Shown here piece after piece: positions 18,585-27,835 of a stretch of 27,835 nt of DNA; within the stretch, counting starts at the first letter, position 1, and every line of letters starts with the position of its first letter. A program made the position numbers and the translations under genes. The DNA comes from Lentinus brumalis (lineage: Eukaryota > Basidiomycota > Agaricomycetes > Polyporales > Polyporaceae), in assembly GCA_001792895.1 (NCBI GenBank), contig MARA01000120.1, positions 1-27,835 of the forward strand, written 5' to 3'. The notes below the pieces were generated by a model. It was given only the letters and a program-made list of their open reading frames with translations. It did no database searches and was not told the origin of the DNA.

Positions 18585-19069
18585 AGTGCGGACACCTCGC
18601 ACGGCGATAGAGGAAGCAAGGGTGGGGCGGTCTGGCGGGAAAGACCAAGTGGATGCGACCGTTTACGTATGTGGATGGACGGCGTGCCGGGCGCCGGGCA
18701 GATGGCTGATGTTTAGCAGGGTTGCTCTACCACGCCGAAATCTGTACGGAGCGCGGCTGATTGCAATTAACCCTTGATCTAGGTTGCGGTCGCTCCCGCT
18801 CGCCTCCAGGCTGCCGGGCCTGAGTCGCCCGTCCCCGTCCCCGGACGCCTCTGTTCTCCGTGGAAACTCCCGAGGGCAACGTTCGCAGCAGCAACGAGTC
18901 GGCGTACAGGTCGTAAAGCACGGCTGAGACATAATGACGGGACTCTGCAACAATACTGAGCATTACAGGACGATCAAGTATAGGGAAACGACTATGAGAC
19001 CGATAAGGACGACTCAAGACACTAAGTACGATACTCAGAACTCAGAAGATCGAGAATACAACACCCGGA

Positions 19070-19915
19070 CTACTCAAGCGACGCCAAGCCATCTGCGAGC
19101 AGCCTACCCAGGTCCTTGTCGACGACAAAGTACCCGTCCTCTGTCGAGTTGACGTCAACGAGCCAGCGTTCGGTCTTGACCCCGGGCTTCGGACGGCGAC
19201 GCTTTCGAACCCCCTGCACAACGCGAACCCGACCGCAGTCCTCGCGCTGCCCGCTCATCCGGAGCCGCTTCGCCGCCGGCGCGTCGTCTCCGCCCTCGGG
19301 GACAGCAGATGACGGGCGAATGACGACACTGGGGTGCGCCGGGTGCATCGCAAGCTGCCCGACGACGAAGCGGGGATCGTCGCAGGGCTTGGACGCTCCG
19401 GACGGCCGCGGCGGGAGAGGCGTGCTCGGGAGGACGCTGTCTGGGTCTTCCACCGCTCTCCGGAGCTCGTCCGCGGTCGCCTCGTCAAAGTAGATCGTGC
19501 CGCTCTGCCAGCCCTCGAGGAGCGTCTGGAGTGTCTGAACGCCGCCGGGGATGTCCCCGAGGTCGCCGAAGGGGATGTGCGGGGGCCAGCCGCGGACGAC
19601 CTTGTGCTCGCGGAGGACGGTGAACTTGACGAAGCGGTGCTTTGCCCAGTGTACATGGACGTCCGGGCTGCCGGTGCTCGTGGCTAGAGAGGTGAGTCGT
19701 TCGTGTCCATGTGCGCAAATCTGATAGAACTCACCTAGCTTCGACCTGATCTCGTCCCGCAGCTCCTCCCGCACGTTGTCTCGCGTCCGCTTCCGCTTTG
19801 TCGAGTCCGCACATGAAGACGCAGTGGCGTTCATGTCAAGGGAAGCTACTGGTGAGACGCAGGGAAGAGAAGGGGACCCAGGCAGGGACTGCATGTGTGC
19901 GTGCTGAGCAGACAC
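19070..19915 (-). CDS. Basic protein of unknown Agaricomycete family (unit III copy)
   Basis: Full-length and identical in translation, with the candidate intron at 19734-19684. It lies just outside the indel-rich stretch that damages the right half of this unit. Confidence 0.6.
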   Translation of the reverse strand: MSAQHAHMQSLPGSPSLPCVSPVASLDMNATASSCADSTKRKRTRDNVREELRDEIRSKLGEFYQICAHGHERLTSLATSTGSPDVHVHWAKHRFVKFTVLREHKVVRGWPPHIPFGDLGDIPGGVQTLQTLLEGWQSGTIYFDEATADELRRAVEDPDSVLPSTPLPPRPSGASKPCDDPRFVVGQLAMHPAHPSVVIRPSSAVPEGGDDAPAAKRLRMSGQREDCGRVRVVQGVRKRRRPKPGVKTERWLVDVNSTEDGYFVVDKDLGRLLADGLASLE

Positions 19916-20684
19916 ACTGTCTGTCCCGGAGGACTCTCTTCAGGAGTGTGACTACTTAGCACGAAGTCCAAATTCGGATCGGTGATTGCGGCAGTCTGCC
20001 GCCGCTGCCGTCCATGTTCTGAATTTGGCATGTCGCATGGTTCTCGCTCACCCCAGTATTTTTAATCAAATTGCACAGGTCGGCTGCAGTACCCATCGTG
20101 TGAGGGCATGGGCGGCGTAACATCCCGCTTCCTGCTTCTCAGAACATTTACGCCGCGCTGCAGCCTGAGTGGAACCCAGAGGTGTTTCTGCTACTTGAGT
20201 CTGCACTCAGCACGGTGCATTCTTGCAGAGGTAAGTCATACAACAGCAGCATGAGCTCATGGACTTGAAGTCAACAGCGAGGCCTGCTCCCACCCGCCAA
20301 GATGCATCTCAGATTCTGATGCGCTGACCAGAAATAGCCATGGGAAGTTTGCTTGCAAGCTTCAGCCGGAATGCAAATGACAAAAGCGTCGCGAGGACAG
20401 CGGATACCTGGTGTCTATCTCCTGATTCACACCATTTTGGCAGTAGACCAGGAGTCCGTACATTCCCGGTACCCGACCGACCGGCCCATACGGAATTGAG
20501 CACTGTTAGACATATGCTTGCTCTGACTCTGTTCATTGCGAGAGGCAGGAGCTCTGCCTCGGACTACTACTTGGCAGTGCTCCCTTGAATCTGGTTCGCC
20601 GCCATTCAGGCCGCTACAGCCTGCGAAGCATGCCATATGTGTGATGATCGCATTACGTGCCTCACCAGCCTACTCGCCAGTGTT
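19916..20684. other. Region without a recognised gene (unit III)
   Basis: Counterpart of 3646-4413. The indel-rich stretch starts inside it: a 3-base gain near 20475, single losses near 20561 and 20610, and the 20640 substitution. Confidence 0.5.
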
Positions 20685-21138
20685 TCAGGGTAGTCGCTGG
20701 CAGAAATATATCCATTCGTACTCAAGCACACGGACGGCCTTCAGCATGTGAGATCAAGACCATACTTGTTCCTCTTATTGCTGCAAACCGAGTGCATGAC
20801 CGCTTCATCTAAATACATAGACAGCTTCTGTGTACTGAATACTCCACAAGCAGGATGGACGAAATTCCTGAGGAGAGTCGGAGACCACTCGAGCCCGCGT
20901 ACCAAGCCATGGCACGTTCGGTGTCCCAAATCGTGATGCACGAGCGACCGGCGGCGAAGTGCAAGCGAGGCGCATATTGGTGCGCTCTGTCGCTTCGCCT
21001 TGAGCGAGGACCGCGGCCCACGGTCCCACATCCCCGCCCACATCGTACGACATCCCGATTCCTGAGTTCCCGCTCGACAGCGCGGGTGAGGACGCGGCTA
21101 GCGTCCAGCCAGTCACGAGTGCGCACGTCAGAGCCCAT
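20685..21138 (-). pseudogene. Frameshifted copy of the doubtful 151-aa ORF (unit III)
   Basis: Seven indels fall within 454 bases: losses near 20700, 20732, 20748 and 20909, and single-base gains near 20970, 20980 and 21085. The net change is minus two, and the frame is not maintained. Either the sequence is not coding, or this stretch of consensus is poor. Confidence 0.4.
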
Positions 21139-21228
21139 CCGTCCGTCGCACTTCTCGGAAACGGTCACAGCCGTGAATCGGGCACCCCGGGTCGGGAGAG
21201 CAGAGCACGCCGGAGTTCCGAGTCCGGT

Positions 21229-21251
21229 GGGGCGGGCTGGGAGTATAAGTA
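21229..21251 (+). promoter_or_regulatory. GC box plus TATA box (unit III)
   Basis: The element is intact, with TATA at 21244-21251. One C is missing in the CT-rich stretch about 40 bases downstream. Confidence 0.5.
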
Positions 21252-22713
21252 CTGGGCAGGTGCGAGCGGGTACGGACGTACCCCTCCTCGCCTCCTCCCG
21301 CCTCCCACTCACCCGTTCCTTCCGCCGTCTCTCGCGTCGACTCGTCTCCGCCGTGCGCAGTCGGTGCGAGCTCCTCGCCGCCGCCCTCGTTCTCGCCGCC
21401 GTCTCGCTCGATCCGCTCGAGCCGGTACGTCTGCGCCATCCTGTGCGTGTGTCGTGCGTGATCGCTGACGTTAACTGCAGGGTGCGGTGCTGCGTGCGGA
21501 GCCAGCGGAGGGCGGCCCGAGCCTGGTACGTATGTGTCACTCTACGTCGCGCAGAGAGCCCGGGACTTACCAGAGATTGGACAGGCTGGTCGCCTCTGGA
21601 CTCGCGCCGCCGCGGACGGACGGACGGTGTGCTGCCGATAGCACGTCCGGACTTGTCGTGCCCCGAGAGCTCGTCGGTGAGTGCTGCTTGCGTAGTTCTG
21701 TTGCTGACGAGTCGTTCTGCGGCTGCTTGTCGTCTTGGCTGCGATGCGAGGCCCTGCTTTGACGGGGATCGTAAGAGGTGTGAGCGTGAGACAGCATGAA
21801 CATGTCGAATGTGATGTGGGTAGAATATGATAGAACTCACTGTCATGGACGTGCGTGAGCACCGCCGGCGGTGTGCTGGATCGCCGCATCTTGTACGAGG
21901 CGAGAGAACGGCGGGCGGCGGCGGTTGCAGCTATCGGATTGGCGGTAGGCGAGCGCTTGCAGTACACGTTGACCGCAGGTTTATTCGACTTGTTTATCAT
22001 GGCGGGTGAACTCGGACGGCGCGTGTTGTCAGCAGTGGGAGTGACATACAGGGAGAGCGCAAACGGGTTCGTTTAGTACGCACCTACTTGTCGTACTTAC
22101 TGGAAGCTGTGGGTAGTCTGATTCGAGTGCACGTGGTGCGCTGCTGCAATTCAGAGTGCATGAACGGGGCGAACTCGCATTCTGTGTGACCATCGAGTGT
22201 GCAGGTCGATCGGCGGGGTAGAGAGGGTTGCGAGGCTGCGAGACGAGAGTATGCATAGAGTTCGTCGTGCTGACCGTCGCAGACCTTCGCGCGAGTGGAT
22301 CTGAGGTGGAGAGCGTGGCGCAGACAACAGAGCAGAAGTTGTGCGTCGTGTAGTGAAGGACTACGCCTTGCGTGTCTTACATGCGGGCGTGCGTGCGGAC
22401 GGCGGCTGCACGATGAGACGCATACACACACCTTGCAGGGAGAACGAGTGCGAAGTCGGCGTTACTTGGTACTTATGGACCTCCATCGAGTTTGACCTAC
22501 CGTGCGTGTGTGCAGAGTTCGACGGGCGAGATATGAAGGCCGAGAGACGCGAGACGAGAAGGAATCGAGCGAGAGAGACTCGTTAGACGATGACTGTATG
22601 CTGTCCGGTGAGCGAGCGTGTCGAGCTACGTTGCAGTGCGCACTGGGCAGAGACACGCGGAGAGCGTCCTCGACGGCGGCGGGGTCGGGCACGGCCGAGC
22701 GGGCGGGGCGGGC

Positions 22714-22724
22714 TAGGGTTAGGG
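22714..22724 (+). promoter_or_regulatory. Telomere-like site (unit III)
   Basis: The motif is unchanged here although this stretch of unit III carries many indels nearby. Confidence 0.45.
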
Positions 22725-22874
22725 CTGCGTCTCGAGGATCGCGCGCCTGATCTGCGTCGCTGTCTACCAAACTACCATCTCCTCCTCCCCCTTCCCCCCG
22801 GATCTCCCGCTGCGGCTGTCGTCTGCACCTTTTAGCTCGTTTCTGTTACCTCAGCGCACTGTAATCGGAGCGGG

Positions 22875-24679
22875 ATGTCGCGATTCGTGCGGGCGTCCAA
22901 GTATCGGTACGCATCCGCCGATTCTGTCCATCGCCGCTGCTGACGACCGCGCAGGCATGTCTTCGGCCAGCAGGGCAAGAAGGAGTACGGATATGACAAT
23001 GTGAAGGTTACGAACAGCGCATGGGACACCAACGTTATCTCTGCCTCGACCGTACGCCGTCCGCAGTCTCCTCACGCGCATAGCTCACATCGGTCTGCAG
23101 CGGTATGTCTCTCTCAACTGGCAGTCCTCGGGCGGCGGCGCGTTTGCCATCCTTCCCCTCCCTCGCCCTTTGCGCCCCTCCCCGCCGGCTTCCCCTCCAA
23201 GCTGCCCGACCTCATCCCCTCGCACGGAGTCACTCCGGCCCCGTCCTCGACACAGACTGGTCGCCCTTCAACGACTCCGTCGTCGCCTCCGCAGGCGAGG
23301 ACGGCAAGGCCATGATCTGGAAGGTTGACTCAGCTGCCTTCGACGGCTGGGGCCAGGACGGCTGGGAGCCCCAGGACTTTGACCCCGTCGCCCGCATCGA
23401 TGTCTCCCCGCGCCGCGTCGGCCACGTCCTCTTCCACCCCACCGCGAAACAACGTCCTCGCGACCTCGACTGGTGACCACGTCGTCAAGCTCTGGGACCT
23501 TGCGAGCCCAGAGAGCCCCAAGTCTGTACTAGGCGGTCACGCGGACGCCATCCAGAGTCTCACCTTCAACCCGTGGGGCACTCTGCTCGTCACCACCTGC
23601 CGCGACCGCAAGATTCGTATCTTCGATCCTCGCACTGGTGGCGACCCGGTGCGCGTCGGCGAGGGCCACAGCGGTATCAAGGTACGTGTATTTTGTGCCG
23701 CCAATCATTGGGATATGAAGAAGATCGTCCTCCACGTCCTCATTTCATCCTTGTCATCTGTTACCGAGAAAACCGCTCATTCCTTCGTCGCACAACGAAT
23801 GTTGCGTCATGTGCATCGTCCGATCGCACAGCCTGGGCGAGATACCTTGCGCTGGCTTGGCTGACTGTTCCGTGGGCCGCCGCACGGCGAAACGCGTCAT
23901 CCCGCCATCACCACGGGTCTCTGAAATTGCGGCCGCGTTGCTGCGAGTGGTAATTTACTCGCCCGGAGAGCCACCTGCATAGCGAGAGGAATGTCGGCAT
24001 GGTGGCGAATCCAACTGCTGTCTCGAAAGATGTTTATCGTGTGTGATATGCGGACTCACACACCCCCAGGGCGCGCGCGTCGTCTGGATGGGCGACAAGG
24101 ACCGCATCGCCACGACGGGCTTCAGCAAGATGAGCGACCGCCAGGTTGCGCTCTGGGAGACCGGCTCGCTCTCGAACGTCAAGACGATCACCATCGACCA
24201 GACCTCAGGCGTCCTCATGCCCTTCTGGACCGACAACAACATCCTGTTCCTCGCCGGCAAGGGGTAAGTAACTGAATCTATCTTGCGCACGCTATCTGAC
24301 GCTCCGCAGTGACGGGAACATCCGCTACTACGAGTACGAGAACGACAACCTGTTCCCGCTCGCGGAGCACAAGTCGTCCGACCCGCAGCGCGGCATGTGC
24401 TTCCTGCCCCGCCGCGGCCTCTCTGTTTCCGACTGCGAGATCGCCCGTGCGCTCAAGGTCGCCGCGAACTCGATCGAGGCCATCGCCTTCATCGTCCGTC
24501 TGTGCCGGAACCTCGAGCTCCGAGTGCGGAGTGGACTGTCTCGCCGCGGATGGGTAGCTAGTGCAGACAGTGTAGATAGACGAGAAATATATTTTTTGTG
24601 CCACGACGAACCAGCTGGACACTGCCACGACACAGCCGAGATGCAGATCCGCGTCGGCGCCTGCACGACTCTACGCTGA
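22875..24679 (+). pseudogene. Truncated coronin with frameshifts (unit III copy)
   Basis: Exon boundaries equivalent to the other copies are 22875-22906, 22955-23051, 23101-23681, 24070-24263 and 24310-24679. Exon 3 is 581 nt instead of 582. One C is lost in a C run near 23158-23163, another near 23217-23220, and one A is gained at 23447-23449. The frame is therefore wrong from about residue 63 onward and does not recover. The three changes sit in homopolymers, so consensus sequencing error is as likely as real decay. The splice sites are unchanged. Confidence 0.8.
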
Positions 24680-24875
24680 ACCACCACGACCGCAGCGAGT
24701 GCGGACGATGCGCGACTGGGCGCGGCGCGGACTGCACCGCCTGGGACTCGACGCAGACCGCACGCACGCACTCGGATTCGACTGGACAGGCACTCGGGCG
24801 CGATCTAGGCGACAGGCGAAGACTCGCCGGAGAACGACTGGGCTCTCGCCGGAGACGGATTTGTTTAGTTACGGG

Positions 24876-24945
24876 CACCTACACTCAGTGTAGAGCGTAC
24901 CGCGCGCAAGCACCTACAACGGGTGTAGAGCGTACCGCGCGGATG
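24876..24945 (+). repeat. 35-bp minisatellite, two copies (unit IV)
   Basis: Identical to the unit II pair. Confidence 0.9.
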
Positions 24946-26699
24946 CTACCCCGCGGGGACTCTCTCTGGGCTGGCTGGTCTGGACGCAGATGTATTGAAG
25001 CTACGGTAAGTACATGTCTACGGTACGCCGGAGGCTCGGACACCGTCTCTACTCGAGCTGAGCGACTGCTAGCCCACGCCCTGCCCGTTAACTCGGCACC
25101 CTCCCGCGTCCTGTGCGCTCTGTTGTCAATTCCGCACACCACGAAGCTCTCTCATTGCGAGCCGACTCACCTGCTCGACGCTTCGTCTTCTCATCTCTCG
25201 TCGCCGCCGCTCTGATCTAGTCCACTCCTGGAGCTCTCTGCACGACTCCGGGGCCGAGAGCGTGTATTTCGCGGCCGACAACTCAGGCAGGGAGCCCGCG
25301 CAGGTGAGAAGATACTGGATAATCGAGGAGCCGCCGTGCTGACAGCATCTATTCGCGCACAGCAACCGGGACATCGACGGACACAAGGCTGAAAACGGCC
25401 ACCCCTCAAGCAGTCTCCAAGATTCGCGAGCCGCAATCTCCCGGTCTGGTCTGTTGCGCGACGCTCTCTGCGTTCTACCGCCCCGGGAGCTCGTCCTCCT
25501 GGCGACGCTGGGCACGTCGTCGATGCGCTCGTCGTCTACCAACAGTCCAGAGGCCTTGGCATGTTCTCCACGAGAACGGGAAGAACGAGTCGGCGGGAGG
25601 AGAGGTATGCAGACTGGAAAGAGGCCGCGTCGCGGGCTCATGCAACAGACAGACAGAAACAATATGCACGAGTGTCCTCACCAGCACATCCGGATCGAGC
25701 GACCCCGGGCCTCATTCTTCTCCAAGTCCCTCCGACCTCAATGCTGTCCATGGAGACAATGGCTGTGACACGGAGCCAGACGAGTTCGACAAAGTCCGTA
25801 CGCGGCGGGCGCAGTGTGGGGGATGTAGATCTGTGAGTCACTCACCCGTCGGCGGTGCCAGCTTGGCGAGCTGTCGGGCGCCTCTGCGGTCGACGATTCT
25901 GTCTTCGGGCAGGTTGAGGTCGGTCATGACCCGGGAGGTCTGCGGCGAAGGTGAGCATGGCGGTGAGTCGAGTCGAGTCGTCGGGCGAGCAGGAGAGCTG
26001 ACACGTCAAGACTTCCAGCACGATCGACAGCCCGGGGGTCAGCTCATGCAAGGACTAAGTGCAGGTGAGTGGGGAGCACACACGGCGAAGACGAGCGAGG
26101 AGGTGAGGGGAGGGGAGAGGGAGGGAGAATCGGGAAGGATGGAGACAGGAGAGTAGGTACGTGGCTGCTGGGACACGTAGCTCTCCCCAACGAGATGCTG
26201 ATGCGGAATCTCTTCTTTCTAGCCGTCACGCAGATCTCCGTGCAAATCTGCACTGTTCAGCTTCGCAAGCAGGACGCGGCCGTTACCCTTCGCCCTGGGT
26301 TTCAGCCGTCACGCGGGTTGCTGGCCCGAGCTGATGTTATTTGGCCAGAAGTCCGCTAGTCCAACAATGACATGCGCCGCCGCGACCGGGCGAATACTTA
26401 CTACGGTACAGTCACGGCGACATACTCAACGTTTGTGCGTTCAATGGGTGGGAGAGACGGCCGTGAGTGCTGGGATGTAGCTCTCCTCAGTCGCTGACGG
26501 TCACTCGCTTCTAGCGCATTAAAACGATCTCCGTCACACAGATCTGTACCAAGTGAGTTCGCACAGAGGCACTGAGCTCGGCTGTCTCTCCGCATGATAT
26601 TCGATTGTCGAACGGTCAACTCGCACAACAGCCTCAACGATAAGTAGAGACGTTCGCGCCGCAGACTAGGTGAGTAGTAAGTACAGTCTCGCCCTCATC

Positions 26700-26715
26700 C
26701 AGGCTGTACAGCCTG
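26700..26715. repeat. 16-bp perfect palindrome (unit IV)
   Basis: Identical palindrome and flanks. Confidence 0.8.
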
Positions 26716-27200
26716 AGTGCGGACACCTCGCACGGCGATAGAGGAAGCAAGGGTGGGGCGGTCTGGCGGGAAAGACCAAGTGGATGCGACCGTTTACGTA
26801 TGTGGATGGACGGCGTGCCGGGCGCCGGGCAGATGGCTGATGTTTAGCAGGGTTGCTCTACCACGCCGAAATCTGTACGGAGCGCGGCTGATTGCAATTA
26901 ACCCTTGATCTAGGTTGCGGTCGCTCCCGCTCGCCTCCAGGCTGCCGGGCCTGAGTCGCCCGTCCCCGTCCCCGGACGCCTCTGTTCTCCGTGGAAACTC
27001 CCGAGGGCAACGTTCGCAGCAGCAACGAGTCGGCGTACAGGTCGTAAAGCACGGCTGAGACATAATGACGGGACTCTGCAACAATACTGAGCATTACAGG
27101 ACGATCAAGTATAGGGAAACGACTATGAGACCGATAAGGACGACTCAAGACACTAAGTACGATACTCAGAACTCAGAAGATCGAGAATACAACACCCGGA

Positions 27201-27835
27201 CTACTCAAGCGACGCCAAGCCATCTGCGAGCAGCCTACCCAGGTCCTTGTCGACGACAAAGTACCCGTCCTCTGTCGAGTTGACGTCAACGAGCCAGCGT
27301 TCGGTCTTGACCCCGGGCTTCGGACGGCGACGCTTTCGAACCCCCTGCACAACGCGAACCCGACCGCAGTCCTCGCGCTGCCCGCTCATCCGGAGCCGCT
27401 TCGCCGCCGGCGCGTCGTCTCCGCCCTCGGGGACAGCAGATGACGGGCGAATGACGACACTGGGGTGCGCCGGGTGCATCGCAAGCTGCCCGACGACGAA
27501 GCGGGGATCGTCGCAGGGCTTGGACGCTCCGGACGGCCGCGGCGGGAGAGGCGTGCTCGGGAGGACGCTGTCTGGGTCTTCCACCGCTCTCCGGAGCTCG
27601 TCCGCGGTCGCCTCGTCAAAGTAGATCGTGCCGCTCTGCCAGCCCTCGAGGAGCGTCTGGAGTGTCTGAACGCCGCCGGGGATGTCCCCGAGGTCGCCGA
27701 AGGGGATGTGCGGGGGCCAGCCGCGGACGACCTTGTGCTCGCGGAGGACGGTGAACTTGACGAAGCGGTGCTTTGCCCAGTGTACATGGACGTCCGGGCT
27801 GCCGGTGCTCGTGGCTAGAGAGGTGAGTCGTTCGT
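27201..27835 (-). CDS. Basic protein of unknown Agaricomycete family (unit IV copy, 5' end cut off)
   Basis: The last exon (27201-27814) is complete and ends at the same stop. The window ends 21 bases into the candidate intron, so the first exon and start codon are missing. The visible part matches the other copies. Confidence 0.55.
   Translation of the reverse strand, partial: ERLTSLATSTGSPDVHVHWAKHRFVKFTVLREHKVVRGWPPHIPFGDLGDIPGGVQTLQTLLEGWQSGTIYFDEATADELRRAVEDPDSVLPSTPLPPRPSGASKPCDDPRFVVGQLAMHPAHPSVVIRPSSAVPEGGDDAPAAKRLRMSGQREDCGRVRVVQGVRKRRRPKPGVKTERWLVDVNSTEDGYFVVDKDLGRLLADGLASLE

Larger units (their letters stand above)
16549..19069. other. Region without a recognised gene (unit III)
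   Basis: Counterpart of 8414-10934, with no difference seen. Confidence 0.6.
21139..22874. other. Promoter and leader region before coronin (unit III)
   Basis: Counterpart of 4870-6607 with single-base losses near 21287, 21676 and 21949 and one extra C near 22798. Confidence 0.5.
16366..24496 (+). repeat. Repeat unit III (8131 bp), with an indel-rich stretch
   Basis: The unit matches unit II up to about 20470 and again after about 23450. Between these points it carries many one- to three-base indels, mostly in G or C runs, and one clear substitution at 20640 (t for c). They break the coronin frame and the short minus-strand ORF. Confidence 0.93.
24680..27200. other. Region without a recognised gene (unit IV)
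   Basis: Counterpart of 8414-10934, with no difference seen. Confidence 0.6.
1..27835. repeat. Head-to-tail tandem array of an ~8.13-kb unit (about 3.4 copies)
   Basis: The same sequence recurs at offsets of 8095, 8135 and 8131 bases. For example, the segment at position 1 recurs at 8096, 16231 and 24362, always in the same orientation. Units I and II agree in length and translation from about 2660 to the end of unit I, and II agrees with III outside 20470-23450. The unit holds a truncated coronin gene and one minus-strand gene of unknown function. No mobile-element protein and no long terminal repeat is visible. The array runs off both ends of the window, so the total copy number is unknown. 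It could be a chromosomal macrosatellite, a subtelomeric array, or a circular element unrolled by assembly. Confidence 0.97.
24497..27835 (+). repeat. Repeat unit IV, cut by the window end
   Basis: This holds the first 3339 bases of a further unit and matches unit III with an offset of 8131. It stops inside the intron of the minus-strand hypothetical gene, so the array continues to the right. Confidence 0.93.

Noticed and set aside
20809..21846. 345-codon minus-strand ORF, and the overlapping 314-codon plus-strand ORF at 20855-21799
   Set aside because: Both exist only in unit III, where clustered indels join frames that are separate in units I and II. They are products of those indels, not genes.
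1..27835. Bacterial or phage tandem plasmid, CRISPR array, or rDNA array
   Set aside because: The coronin gene with spliceosomal introns is eukaryotic; there are no short regularly spaced repeats with unique spacers and no rRNA-like sequence.

Overview
The window reads as nuclear DNA of a filamentous basidiomycete, probably an Agaricomycete. It is GC-rich, the recognisable gene is interrupted by introns of about 46-51 nt with GTRNGT donors and CTNAC-like branch sites, codons mostly end in C or G, and one protein looks like an Agaricomycete-specific unknown family. The species cannot be told from the sequence.

The whole window is one head-to-tail tandem array of a unit of about 8.13 kb, present about 3.4 times. 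If units are cut where the coronin gene breaks off, they run 1-135 (tail of a preceding unit), 136-8230 (I, 8095 bp), 8231-16365 (II, 8135 bp), 16366-24496 (III, 8131 bp) and 24497-27835 (IV, cut by the window end). Most of the sequence is identical between units as far as I can compare by eye. Differences sit in three places: three synonymous changes in positions 1-135, a few indels in 136-2600, and a cluster of small indels in 20470-23450.

Each full unit reads, left to right: (1) about 2.5 kb with no recognised gene, holding a 35-bp hairpin-bearing minisatellite, a diverged internal duplication of intron-like modules, a 16-bp perfect palindrome and many splice-donor-like motifs; (2) a minus-strand gene (2800-3645 in unit I) for a small basic protein of an unknown family, with one in-frame 51-nt intron; (3) a region with two short inverted repeats and a doubtful 151-codon minus-strand ORF; (4) a TATA/GC-box promoter followed by a well-formed intron but no convincing protein; (5) a telomere-like TAGGGTTAGGG site, a CT-rich core promoter and a five-exon coronin gene (6608-8413). 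Coronin is an actin-binding WD40 protein. This copy stays in frame through residue 364, then reads 60 unrelated codons into the next unit before stopping.

The simplest model is amplification of a chromosomal segment, by tandem duplication or excision and reinsertion of a circle, with one breakpoint inside coronin exon 5. Every unit would then carry a coronin with an almost complete beta-propeller but without the C-terminal extension, linker and coiled coil. I found no transposase, reverse transcriptase, replication protein, tRNA, rRNA or CRISPR array.
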